A DNA stretch of 7,717 nt from Lachnoclostridium phytofermentans. GTDB taxonomy: Bacteria; Bacillota; Clostridia; Lachnospirales; Lachnospiraceae. Each line of letters starts with the position of its first letter. Position 1 is the stretch's first letter. The stretch covers positions 1 to 7,717 of the forward strand of contig DPVV01000340.1 of the NCBI GenBank assembly GCA_003526525.1. Reading direction: 5' to 3'. A program made the position numbers and the translations under genes. Below the pieces are notes generated by a model that saw only the letters and a list, made by a program, of their open reading frames with translations, had not been told where the DNA came from and did not search any database. This document shows positions 1 through 5,922 of the stretch, piece by piece.

Positions 1-1569
1 ACATTAAATGTATATTCACAACTTGCAAATTATGAGGGCATCCAAATTGGATGGTTTGCAGATGTAATTCTTGAAAAATTCAATGTAAAATTAAACATTA
101 TCGATGAAGGTGACGGTGTATTTCCGACCCGTATGGAATCCGGAGATTTGGGAGATCTCGTAGTATTCGGTAATGATGGAGACCAATACAAGCAAGCAGT
201 AGAAAAGGGAATGCTTTTTGATTGGGAAGACGAAGATCTTGTTAAAAACTATGGACCGTCTATTAATAAAAATATGAGTGCTGCATTAGAAAAAAACAAG
301 ATGATCTCAGGCGGAAAGATGTATGGCTTCGGATATAATGTAGCATTAAATGGTGGTAGCTTTGGTGATTTCGATTACCATCCAGACCTACGTTGGGATT
401 TATATCAACAAATTGGTAGTCCTTCAATTAATACATTAGAGGATTATGTTGGTGTATTAAAGAAAATGAAAGAAGTATGTCCTACCTCGGATTCTGGGAC
501 AGAAACCTATGGTGTATCCTTATTTAATGATTGGGATGGCAATATGGCTATGTTCGTAAAGGCAACTGCAACCAACTTCTTTGGTGTTGATGAATTCCAT
601 TTCGGATTTTATAACGCAGATGATGGTTCATTCCAGGATTGCTTGGCTGACAATGGCTATTATTTAAGATGTTTAAAGTTCTATAATACTTTATTTCAAA
701 ATGGTTTACTTGATCCAGACTCTATGACTCAAGGATATTCAGGGTGTATGGAAGATTATCAAGACGGTGGCGCTTTCTTCTGTATCTTTGGTTGGATGGC
801 AGCTCCTCAATATAACACGGATGAACACGTTGCAGCAGGAAAGAAAATGCTTCCTGTAGCAGCGAAAGATCAGGACACTTTAGTTTATGGTCTTAATACC
901 AATGGTGGTAACCGTATCTGGTCTATCGGTGCTAACACGAAGTATCCAGAACTTTGTATGGCAATTTATAACTGGTTATGCACTCCAGAAGGTTATATAA
1001 CCTCCGAATATGGTCCAAAGGATATATGTTGGGAATACATGCCAGATGGTTCTGTTGATTTAACCGAGTTTGGCTTACAGTGTCAAATTAATCAAAAAAC
1101 GACTATGCCTGCTCCATACACTGGATACTGGGAAGATGGACGTCAACAAATCAATAATTTAACTTGGGATAAGAACACGGAAATCTTAGGTGGTGTAAAT
1201 GGTCAGACTTATAACTATTTATATTGGCCACGTTATTTAAATCTTCCAGTTTCTGCTGTAGATCAGAGCTGGAAAGATGCTACTAAGTCCGATAGCTTTA
1301 GAGAGTATTTATCAAAGTTTAATTATTCCGTATCAAAGGCAAATACATATTCTGATAGTGTAAGAAGCGATGAACTTGATACTATATGGAATCAGGTAAA
1401 AGAATGTATTCAGAATGGTTCTTGGAAAGCTATATATGCAAAGACAGATGCTGATTTCAATGAGATTGTTAATCAGATGAAAACAGAAGCTTACAATTAT
1501 GGTTTCCAACAGTGTATCGATTGGAGCGCGAATGAAGCTACTCTTCGTCATGCTGCAGAAAATAAATAA
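1..1569 (+). CDS. ABC transporter extracellular substrate-binding protein, family 1 (5' partial)
   Basis: The frame is open from base 1 to a TAA at 1567-1569, giving 522 residues with the start outside the window. An in-frame ATG at 133 is internal: 44 conserved-looking residues precede it and it has no ribosome binding site. The early part, GWFADVILEKF followed by a strand ending LNII, then RMESGDLGDLVVFG and EKGMLFDW, is the usual N-lobe pattern of family 1 solute-binding proteins, in which the S-G-D-L-x-D segment precedes the first hinge crossing. The rest is rich in Trp and Tyr, as expected of a sugar-binding cleft. Relatives are usually about 550-590 residues, so a lipoprotein signal peptide and a few dozen residues are probably missing. 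Such proteins are anchored outside the membrane and deliver oligosaccharides to an ABC permease, presumably encoded upstream. The DUF624 gene downstream supports a carbohydrate role. The substrate cannot be told from the sequence. Confidence 0.88.
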   Translation, partial: TLNVYSQLANYEGIQIGWFADVILEKFNVKLNIIDEGDGVFPTRMESGDLGDLVVFGNDGDQYKQAVEKGMLFDWEDEDLVKNYGPSINKNMSAALEKNKMISGGKMYGFGYNVALNGGSFGDFDYHPDLRWDLYQQIGSPSINTLEDYVGVLKKMKEVCPTSDSGTETYGVSLFNDWDGNMAMFVKATATNFFGVDEFHFGFYNADDGSFQDCLADNGYYLRCLKFYNTLFQNGLLDPDSMTQGYSGCMEDYQDGGAFFCIFGWMAAPQYNTDEHVAAGKKMLPVAAKDQDTLVYGLNTNGGNRIWSIGANTKYPELCMAIYNWLCTPEGYITSEYGPKDICWEYMPDGSVDLTEFGLQCQINQKTTMPAPYTGYWEDGRQQINNLTWDKNTEILGGVNGQTYNYLYWPRYLNLPVSAVDQSWKDATKSDSFREYLSKFNYSVSKANTYSDSVRSDELDTIWNQVKECIQNGSWKAIYAKTDADFNEIVNQMKTEAYNYGFQQCIDWSANEATLRHAAENK

Positions 1570-1581
1570 AAGATAAAAACT

Positions 1582-1614
1582 GTAGCTGCTGCATTTACTG
1601 CAGCAGCTACTTTT
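1582..1614 (+). terminator. Perfect 12-bp hairpin with short T-run between SBP and DUF624 genes
   Basis: GTAGCTGCTGCA (1582-1593) and its exact reverse complement (1599-1610) flank a 5-nt loop, and TTTT follows. It starts 12 bases after the substrate-binding protein stop and ends just before the ribosome binding site of the next gene. The T-run is only four bases, so it may be a partial terminator or an mRNA 3'-end stabiliser that gives the abundant binding protein more transcript than the downstream membrane protein. The hairpin is seen directly; its effect is inferred. Confidence 0.75.
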
Positions 1615-1629
1615 CGAAAGGAGAACACG

Positions 1630-2253
1630 ATGCAATTCTTTCAAGTTGACAGTTCACTGTATAAATTTTTACAACGGTTATTAGATGTGTTAATCTTAAA
1701 TTTTTGGCTGATTGTATGCAGTATTCCGATTATAACAGCAGGGGCATCCATTACAGCAGCTTACAGTGTTGCGTTAAAGATGGCAAGAGAAGAAGAAGGG
1801 TATATTACAAAATCATTCTTTCAAGCATTCAAAGAAAATTGGAAGCAAGGAACTGTTTTATGGCTTATTACTATTGTTTGTAGTTATATCATATATCTCG
1901 ATTTTGAAGTGTATTGCTCGTATGAAAATGGACCAGTATTATTATTAATTATTGGAATTTTAGCCTGTATTGCATTGTTTAGTTCTGTGATTTATGCGTA
2001 TCCACAAGCAGCTCGGTATGAGAATACGATAAAACAATATATTATAAATTCGAGGCAAATTACAATTCGTTTTATCGGCAAAACATTGCTCTTAGTATTC
2101 ATAGTTATGGTTGAACTATTATTAGCTATTTTTAATTCGGTTACAATATTTTTTGCTATTTTAATTGGTCCGGCAGTAATTATTTATACGATTAGCGGGA
2201 TTTGTGTTAAGATATTTGAGGAAATTGAATTAGAAACAAAAGAGAGTAAATAA
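1630..2253 (+). CDS. YesL/DUF624 family integral membrane protein
   Basis: A 207-residue protein with the layout of the DUF624 (YesL) family. It has a short N-terminal stretch (SSLYKFLQRLLDVLILNFWL), a first hydrophobic hairpin at about residues 17-49 containing the family-typical CSIPIITAGASITAAY, a charged loop, a second hydrophobic pair at about 75-92 and 102-124, and a C-terminal hydrophobic pair at about 150-195. AAAGGAG at 1617-1623, six bases before the ATG, supports the start. Family members sit in the membrane and are found beside carbohydrate ABC transporter genes (yesL next to yesMN and the rhamnogalacturonan genes in Bacillus subtilis); their biochemical role is not established. 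Here the gene follows a substrate-binding protein by 60 bp, fitting the same operon type. The last residues, KESK and stop, are encoded within the first unit of a tandem repeat, so the C-terminus may vary between strains. Confidence 0.85.
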   Translation: MQFFQVDSSLYKFLQRLLDVLILNFWLIVCSIPIITAGASITAAYSVALKMAREEEGYITKSFFQAFKENWKQGTVLWLITIVCSYIIYLDFEVYCSYENGPVLLLIIGILACIALFSSVIYAYPQAARYENTIKQYIINSRQITIRFIGKTLLLVFIVMVELLLAIFNSVTIFFAILIGPAVIIYTISGICVKIFEEIELETKESK

Positions 2254-2339
2254 AAGATAGTAAATAAAAGATAGTAAAATAAAAGATAGTAAATAAAAGA
2301 GAGTAAATAGAAGATAGCAAATAGAAGATAGTAGATAAA
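2241..2339 (+). repeat. 14-bp minisatellite, seven tandem units
   Basis: Seven head-to-tail units with consensus AGATAGTAAATAAA begin at 2241, 2255, 2269, 2284, 2298, 2312 and 2326. The third has one extra A (15 bp); the others differ by one to three substitutions. A degenerate eighth copy may follow at 2340-2353. The first unit contains the end and TAA stop of the DUF624 gene. The + strand is almost devoid of C, so RNA from it can form little GC-paired structure. The unit length is not a multiple of three and each unit carries TAA and TAG, so stop codons occur in every frame across the array. Confidence 0.9.
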
Positions 2340-2424
2340 AGGTAAGAAATGATAGATAACAAAAAAGTTAGCGAATGTAAGAAAAAATGAAATTAACAAA
2401 TGAATAAGAAAAGAGGCATACCCC

Positions 2425-3108
2425 ATGGTGAAAGCAGTATTCTTTGACTTATTTTTTACACTAATTGTACCAAACTATCTAGAAGAAAATAACGAATATG
2501 AAGTTCTTAAGCTTAGTAAAGAAGAATGGGAAAGTTATGCAGAGAATGATGAACTTTATCGAGAACGTGCATTAGGAATTATAAGCGACGAAGTTAGTAT
2601 AATAAAAAAAATCTTAGCACTTATGCCTTTTAAAGCGACCGAGGAGCAGATTACTGAGATAATTAATCGGCGTAATGATAGAATGAAAAGAGCTTTAATG
2701 ACTGTGGATAAAGAAATAATGGATACCATAAAGTCTTTAAAAGCATTGGATATTAAGATATGTCTAATTAGTAATGCAGATTGTATGGATTGTAAGTATT
2801 GGAATCAATCCGCATTATCGAAGCTTTTTGACTATGCAGTATTTTCTTGCAATGTTGGTGTGTTAAAGCCAGAGAGTGGAATTTATGAGTATGCGCTAAA
2901 TAGTATTGGAGTTAATCCAGAGGATAGTTTATTTGTTGGAGATGGAGGATCAGATGAGCTATTTGGAGCTAAACGAGTTGGTATGAAAACAGTATTCACA
3001 GAATATTTAGACAGAAAGGAAGACAAAAAAAGAAAAGAATTAATGGCAGAAGCGGATTATCACATAGATAAATTTAGTGATTTATTAAAGATAATTTTTG
3101 CGAAATAG
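2425..3108 (+). CDS. HAD-superfamily hydrolase-like protein with atypical motif I
   Basis: A 227-residue protein with all four HAD positions. Motif I is FFDLFFTL with nucleophile Asp8; motif II is LISNAD with Ser116; motif III is Lys148 in GVLKPESGIYEYAL; motif IV is VGDGGSDELFGAKRVGMKTV with Asp173 and Asp177. Residues 17-95 form a mainly helical C1-type cap between motifs I and II. HAD phosphatases normally have Asp two residues after the nucleophile as general acid; here it is Phe10. A non-acidic residue there also occurs in dehalogenase- and phosphonatase-type members, so a plain phosphatase activity should not be assumed. AAGAGG at 2411-2416, eight bases upstream, supports the start. It lies 171 bp after the DUF624 gene, across the minisatellite, on the same strand. 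Cotranscription is possible but unproven. The substrate is unknown. Confidence 0.85.
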   Translation: MVKAVFFDLFFTLIVPNYLEENNEYEVLKLSKEEWESYAENDELYRERALGIISDEVSIIKKILALMPFKATEEQITEIINRRNDRMKRALMTVDKEIMDTIKSLKALDIKICLISNADCMDCKYWNQSALSKLFDYAVFSCNVGVLKPESGIYEYALNSIGVNPEDSLFVGDGGSDELFGAKRVGMKTVFTEYLDRKEDKKRKELMAEADYHIDKFSDLLKIIFAK

Positions 3109-3442
3109 ATAAGTTAAATAGAAAAAATCGAATAGAAGTTGAATGTAAAAACAACCTGAATACAACTTAAATACTAAATATAAGTATGACTATCGTAACT
3201 TAAACTTAGAAATAAGCAATTTTCTTTTCTTCATAAGTATGGATACCTTGTATTCTAAAATAAGTTAATTTCTATGAAACAAAAGAAGACCCCATAATTT
3301 ATGAGGTCTTCTTTTGGGAGATAAAATATAGATATACGATAAAAAAATAGCTGTTTTGACTTATTATAAACATTGTTTGCTATATTTTCGTTATCACTAC
3401 ATACCTTAACAGTTATATTACGAGTGATGTTTCCTTAGCATA
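3109..3442. other. Intergenic region between convergent HAD and cupin genes
   Basis: 334 bases without a supportable gene. The only clear element is the bidirectional terminator at 3281-3315. The left part is A-rich and has only a weak AAGTTG/CAACTT pairing (3136-3141 with 3163-3168) and a short ATAAGTATG direct repeat (3179-3187 and 3234-3242). To the right of the terminator the sequence is plain AT-rich DNA; a TTGACT at 3356-3361 is 19 bases from TATATT and is a poor promoter candidate. Confidence 0.7.
3281..3315. terminator. Bidirectional intrinsic terminator between convergent genes
   Basis: AAAAGAAGACC (3281-3291) pairs with GGTCTTCTTTT (3305-3315). The stem continues through one C/A mismatch into CAT/ATG around the loop AATTT. 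The A-run on the left and T-run on the right provide a U-tract for transcripts in both directions, so it can end both the HAD transcript (+) and the ferredoxin-cupin transcript (-). Confidence 0.85.
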
Positions 3443-3781
3443 TTAACTAGGAAAAACAACAGTTAAAAGCATCTTAAAGGCTTCTTTTGCATATACAGCG
3501 TGTGGTTTTTGGGCTGGCATAATAAGAGTCTCACCAGCATTTAAAATATAAACAGTACCATCAACAGTAAACTGACCAACACCTTCAAGGACAGTTACCA
3601 TTGCATCACCGCTAGAATCATGGGTACTGATTTCTTCATCTTTGTCAAATCCAAATAAGGTAATGCTGATTGCAGAATTCTGAGCAAGAGTCTTGCTTAC
3701 AATCTGACCTGGTTGGATCGCTACTTCATCAGTAAGTTTACATATTGTCTCGTGTGGTAAATTCTTAATATAAACACTCAT
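3443..3781 (-). CDS. Small single-domain cupin protein
   Basis: A 112-residue protein forming one cupin barrel. Cupin motif 1 reads EISTHDSSGDAMVTVLEGVG (residues 50-69), with His54 and, where Glu or a second His is usual, Asp59. Cupin motif 2 reads GETLIMPAQKPHAV (83-96), with Gly83, Pro89 and His94. The metal-ligand set is thus reduced (His54, His94, possibly Asp55 or Asp59), so a metal-dependent enzyme and a small-molecule-binding protein both remain possible. There is no signal peptide, so it should be cytoplasmic. AAAGGAGG (3790-3797) eight bases upstream supports the start, and it overlaps the stop codon of the ferredoxin gene. The two are tightly spaced and probably translated from one mRNA, which suggests a redox-linked function, but none can be assigned. 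Confidence 0.85.
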   Translation of the reverse strand: MSVYIKNLPHETICKLTDEVAIQPGQIVSKTLAQNSAISITLFGFDKDEEISTHDSSGDAMVTVLEGVGQFTVDGTVYILNAGETLIMPAQKPHAVYAKEAFKMLLTVVFPS

Positions 3782-3795
3782 GATATGTTCCTCCT

Positions 3796-3981
3796 TTAAT
3801 TTGTTTTAATTGCTCCGACTGGACAATTATCAACTGCATCTAATACATCAGCTTCTAGATCTTTGGATACATCTTCATCAATTGCCTTAGCCAATCTTTC
3901 CTCTGTCATATTAAAAACGTTAGGGCAACTATTTGCACAAAGACCACATCCGATACAATCTTCATTAACATAAGCTTTCAT
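3796..3981 (-). CDS. Small [4Fe-4S] ferredoxin
   Basis: A 61-residue acidic protein with C-x2-C-x2-C-x3-C-P near the N-terminus (Cys9, Cys12, Cys15, Cys19) and one distal Cys53 in NCPVGAI. This matches one-cluster ferredoxins, in which the first three cysteines and the distal one hold a [4Fe-4S] cluster. The second cluster motif of two-cluster clostridial ferredoxins is missing, replaced by an acidic helical middle. The start is placed at 3981: an in-frame ATG at 3999 would give six more residues, but GAGGAGGT at 3988-3995 lies inside that extension, six bases before the 3981 ATG. It is a cytoplasmic low-potential electron carrier by family. It is the first gene of an operon with the cupin gene, behind its own promoter; its redox partner is not identified. 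Confidence 0.93.
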   Translation of the reverse strand: MKAYVNEDCIGCGLCANSCPNVFNMTEERLAKAIDEDVSKDLEADVLDAVDNCPVGAIKTN

Positions 3982-3987
3982 AATATT

Positions 3988-3995
3988 ACCTCCTC
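3988..3995 (-). promoter_or_regulatory. Ribosome binding site that fixes the ferredoxin start
   Basis: On the minus strand the sequence reads GAGGAGGT followed by six bases and ATG (3981-3979). The alternative ATG at 3999-3997 lies upstream of and abutting this site, so it is unlikely to be used. Confidence 0.85.
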
Positions 3996-4020
3996 GCAAT
4001 TATTTCCTTTTTATAGTTAT

Positions 4021-4049
4021 ATTATAATATGATTTTAAGAATATTTCAG
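4021..4049 (-). promoter_or_regulatory. Promoter of the ferredoxin-cupin operon
   Basis: On the minus strand CTGAAA (4044-4049, four of six matches to TTGACA) is followed by a 17-base spacer and a perfect TATAAT (4021-4026). Spacing fits the housekeeping sigma factor. The -10 box lies 40 bases upstream of the ferredoxin ATG. Confidence 0.6.
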
Positions 4050-4052
4050 TTG

Positions 4053-4107
4053 TAAAAACAACAAAGTAAATGATCAGGAGGACGAAACTGGTGCTCATGC
4101 TTTTGTT
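4053..4107 (-). terminator. Imperfect hairpin after the HTH gene, probable weak terminator
   Basis: On the minus strand an outer arm AACAAAAG (4100-4107) pairs with CTTTGTT (4060-4066), and an inner arm ATGAGCACCAG (4088-4098) pairs at 8 of 11 positions with CTCCTGATCAT (4070-4080). GTTTTTAC follows. It lies just after the stop of the 468-residue regulator and just before the ferredoxin promoter, where a terminator would be expected. Mismatches make it a tentative call. Confidence 0.4.
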
Positions 4108-4112
4108 ATTCA

Positions 4113-5519
4113 TTATGAAATTTTGTTTTTAGATAACGCATCAATATAAGTAGACCATAAATCTGGACTAAAATCCAATATTGATTTGGTGCTCTCTGCA
4201 ACCTCGCTATTTAATATATTATTTATCATATCCGTTTCAAAATAATGAATTTTTTCAGACCCATATTGATGATCAATCAGGTAAATTAGGCTTAGTCCAC
4301 TTGAACAGAGCACCGCGACTTTAGGTAGTTCACTATTAACAATCCTGATTTTATCCTTGCTTTTTTCATTTATATAAGTTTCAAACCGCTTAAGATATGA
4401 GATAAGTTCATCGGGTGCAATATCAACCGTGCCAATGAGAGGCACAATGGCTTTACCTGTAGCGTATATAGCCATCATGGCATCTATTGTTACGAAAAAA
4501 GTAGTCTCTTTTATTAAGATGTCATTAAAAAGTTTCAAGATACTATTTTTTATGCTTTCTTTGCTTTCTACGCTTTCCAAATCTTTCTTTTTAATCAAAT
4601 ATCCAATCGATATAAAATTATATACTGCATTAATATTCCTATTAGTCAACTTATCGATGAGTGATGGATTAGCTTCCAAAGCAGCAGTAGCTTCACTTCT
4701 ATTATAACTGATTTTTATAGCATCTTTTTTCATAAGGGAATTGAAAAATACAGTTAAATAGCTTTTATGTATGATTAGTGTCATAAGAGGTGACCCATCA
4801 AGTTGTGTGCTGAAAAGCAAGAGAAATTGTCCTTTCAATAACAAAAAGATAGAATCTATCTCTTTTGTGATTTTCCATAAATTCAAATCAGCGTACAGCT
4901 GTGCTTTGACAATTGTTAAAAGAAATTCAATATCATACTCATCGTACGATGTCTCTAAGGATGACATATCGAAAAAGTGACTGAAAATGATGTTTTTTTG
5001 CTTTTTTGAGTTTATTATTTTTATTCGACGGAAAATATCGGAATAAAGTTTGTTGAACAGAGGCAGGGTGCTGTAAAATTCTAAGGGAATATTGATATCA
5101 TTCATTATGGAGTCTGAAATAATGATACAAAACATATTCAGAATAGTTTTTTTTCCTAAAAAGCATATTTCTCTATCAGGATAATCAAGATTCATATCAT
5201 TTTCAATAGACAAGTCTTTATCAAACGCGTATTCTATGGCATACGCCAAATACATTTCCAATTCATATTTAGAGCTGAAATCATATATAACTGGAAATAG
5301 ATTTGCAAATTTTGAATAGCACCCCAGGCAGTATATAGTTTCAGCAAAATAATTAGCAGCTTGCTTGCAAAATGCTCTTTTTTCTCTAAAAAGAGGTAGC
5401 CTTCTCCCTGTTAGTATTTTGCTTAATCCGCTTGGCGTCATATTCAAACCGATTGCAAAATCAGTCTTAGATATTTGTGCTATGTTAATAAGTTCTTCTA
5501 ATAAAATACTGATTTTCAT
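4113..5519 (-). CDS. Helix-turn-helix protein of unassigned family, likely regulator of the adjacent adhesin gene
   Basis: A 468-residue protein without signal peptide or clear membrane segment. Residues about 8-42 resemble an XRE/HTH_3-type DNA-binding unit: LLEELINIAQISKTDFAIGL, then MTPSGLSKILTGRRLP as turn and recognition helix. A C-x2-C pair (Cys64, Cys67) follows shortly after. The remaining ~390 residues are rich in Ile, Leu, Phe, Lys and Asn and appear mostly helical; I do not recognise the family. The size, with a small DNA-binding head and a large helical body, recalls peptide- or ligand-sensing regulators, but no tetratricopeptide pattern was identified. AGGAGG at 5526-5531, six bases upstream, supports the start. 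It is divergent from the surface adhesin gene across 403 bp, which suggests it controls that gene and perhaps itself. Regulation is inferred from position; the HTH call is moderately secure. Confidence 0.72.
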   Translation of the reverse strand: MKISILLEELINIAQISKTDFAIGLNMTPSGLSKILTGRRLPLFREKRAFCKQAANYFAETIYCLGCYSKFANLFPVIYDFSSKYELEMYLAYAIEYAFDKDLSIENDMNLDYPDREICFLGKKTILNMFCIIISDSIMNDINIPLEFYSTLPLFNKLYSDIFRRIKIINSKKQKNIIFSHFFDMSSLETSYDEYDIEFLLTIVKAQLYADLNLWKITKEIDSIFLLLKGQFLLLFSTQLDGSPLMTLIIHKSYLTVFFNSLMKKDAIKISYNRSEATAALEANPSLIDKLTNRNINAVYNFISIGYLIKKKDLESVESKESIKNSILKLFNDILIKETTFFVTIDAMMAIYATGKAIVPLIGTVDIAPDELISYLKRFETYINEKSKDKIRIVNSELPKVAVLCSSGLSLIYLIDHQYGSEKIHYFETDMINNILNSEVAESTKSILDFSPDLWSTYIDALSKNKIS

Positions 5520-5579
5520 TTAGCTCCTCCTAATTAACTGAATATTCCAATATAATTTCATAAAGATAACTGTTACTAT

Positions 5580-5585
5580 ATTATA
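5580..5585 (-). promoter_or_regulatory. Candidate -10 box of the HTH regulator gene
   Basis: The minus strand reads TATAAT here, 61 bases upstream of the regulator ATG. No good -35 box lies 16-18 bases further up; the palindrome at 5607-5622 begins in that place, which would suit a promoter controlled by a bound protein. Confidence 0.35.
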
Positions 5586-5606
5586 TACTATTTTTTTCAT
5601 TTTTGC

Positions 5607-5622
5607 TTTCCTGAAAAGGAAA
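5607..5622. promoter_or_regulatory. Perfect 6+4+6 palindrome, candidate operator
   Basis: TTTCCT, four bases GAAA, then AGGAAA form an exact inverted repeat in the divergent intergenic region, at the -35 side of the putative regulator promoter. It is a reasonable dimer-binding site for the adjacent HTH protein, but a single copy is not proof. Confidence 0.4.
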
Positions 5623-5705
5623 ATAGTGCTAAAATATTTTCTTTTTTTGTCTATTACTAGAGAAAATTAGTTCAGACTTTTCAAGTGCTTCTAAAACTAA
5701 TCCAT

Positions 5706-5711
5706 TATAAT
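5706..5711 (+). promoter_or_regulatory. Candidate -10 box facing the adhesin gene
   Basis: A perfect TATAAT on the + strand, 211 bases before the adhesin ATG. The expected -35 position has no consensus match, as seen at activator-dependent promoters. The core is self-complementary (ATTATAAT), so its orientation is not certain. Confidence 0.3.
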
Positions 5712-5732
5712 TGTAAGCGGAATGTTTTGCCT

Positions 5733-5759
5733 AACTATATACTTGTGCATTATATAGTT
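5733..5759. repeat. Inverted repeat, 9-bp arms with 9-base spacer
   Basis: AACTATATA (5733-5741) and TATATAGTT (5751-5759) are exact reverse complements around CTTGTGCAT. It could be a protein-binding site or a hairpin in the adhesin leader RNA. The arms are AT-only apart from one C and one G, so an RNA stem would be weak. Confidence 0.5.
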
Positions 5760-5855
5760 TTTGGTATGACATTTGTAATGAATCAAAAGGCCAAAGGAGT
5801 TGATATTATATTAAACGAAAAGTACGTAAGAGTAAGCCACCAGCTAGGCCGATGG

Positions 5856-5878
5856 ATGATTTTAAGTTAATAAATCAT
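5856..5878. repeat. Inverted repeat, 7-bp arms with 9-base spacer
   Basis: ATGATTT (5856-5862) and AAATCAT (5872-5878) flank TAAGTTAAT, ending 32 bases before the adhesin ribosome binding site. The left arm can alternatively pair, through TGATT, with AATCA at 5781-5785. With such short AT-rich arms chance is a real alternative. Confidence 0.3.
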
Positions 5879-5922
5879 ATATTTATATGGACTAACTATG
5901 AAAAAATAAAAGGAGGTAATAT

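Larger units (their letters stand above)
5520..5922. other. Divergent intergenic region between regulator and adhesin genes
   Basis: 403 bases with candidate control elements but no convincing gene. From left to right it holds the regulator ribosome binding site, a TATAAT for the regulator (5580-5585), a 16-bp palindrome (5607-5622), a TATAAT facing the adhesin (5706-5711), an inverted repeat with 9-bp arms (5733-5759), another with 7-bp arms (5856-5878), and the adhesin ribosome binding site AGGAGGT (5911-5917). A 61-codon open frame at 5685-5870 has no ribosome binding site at its GTG or its internal ATGs and is treated as non-coding. If the 5706 box is used, the adhesin mRNA has a leader of about 200 bases. 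Confidence 0.6.

Noticed and set aside
2184..2426. 80-residue minus-strand frame rich in Phe, Leu and Tyr
   Set aside because: It is the complement of the minisatellite and the DUF624 gene end; its repeating FYLLS pattern comes from the repeat units. No ribosome binding site.
3136..3168. Possible second terminator after the HAD gene
   Set aside because: Only six bases pair (AAGTTG/CAACTT) with a large loop and no T-run; the strong hairpin at 3281-3315 explains termination.
3356..3386. TTGACT...TATATT as a + strand promoter giving antisense RNA to the cupin gene
   Set aside because: The spacer is 19 bases, no gene follows on that strand, and AT-rich DNA gives many such matches.
3979..3999. 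Longer ferredoxin start at 3999
   Set aside because: The ribosome binding site GAGGAGGT lies within the extension, and the shorter form begins in the usual place before the first cysteine.
4091..4132. 14-codon hydrophobic mini-frame (GTG CTC ATG ... TAG) behind AGGAGG at 4076-4081, convergent with the HTH gene, resembling a peptide pheromone gene of an Rgg/SHP-type pair
   Set aside because: The AGGAGG is part of the imperfect terminator hairpin, no good + strand promoter is present, and the peptide is very short with no export features. Only interesting if the regulator proves to be of the RRNPP type.
5789..5855. Possible cyclic-di-GMP riboswitch upstream of the adhesin, prompted by GGCC...GCCGATGG
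   Set aside because: The conserved GGCAAACC-like and GACGCAAAGCC-like core segments of the c-di-GMP-I class are absent, and the class II core was not seen either.
5685..5870. 61-codon open frame (GTG start, internal ATGs at 5766 and 5778) before the adhesin gene
   Set aside because: No ribosome binding site precedes any of its plausible starts, the protein resembles nothing known, and it lies in the control region. Probably leader or intergenic DNA.
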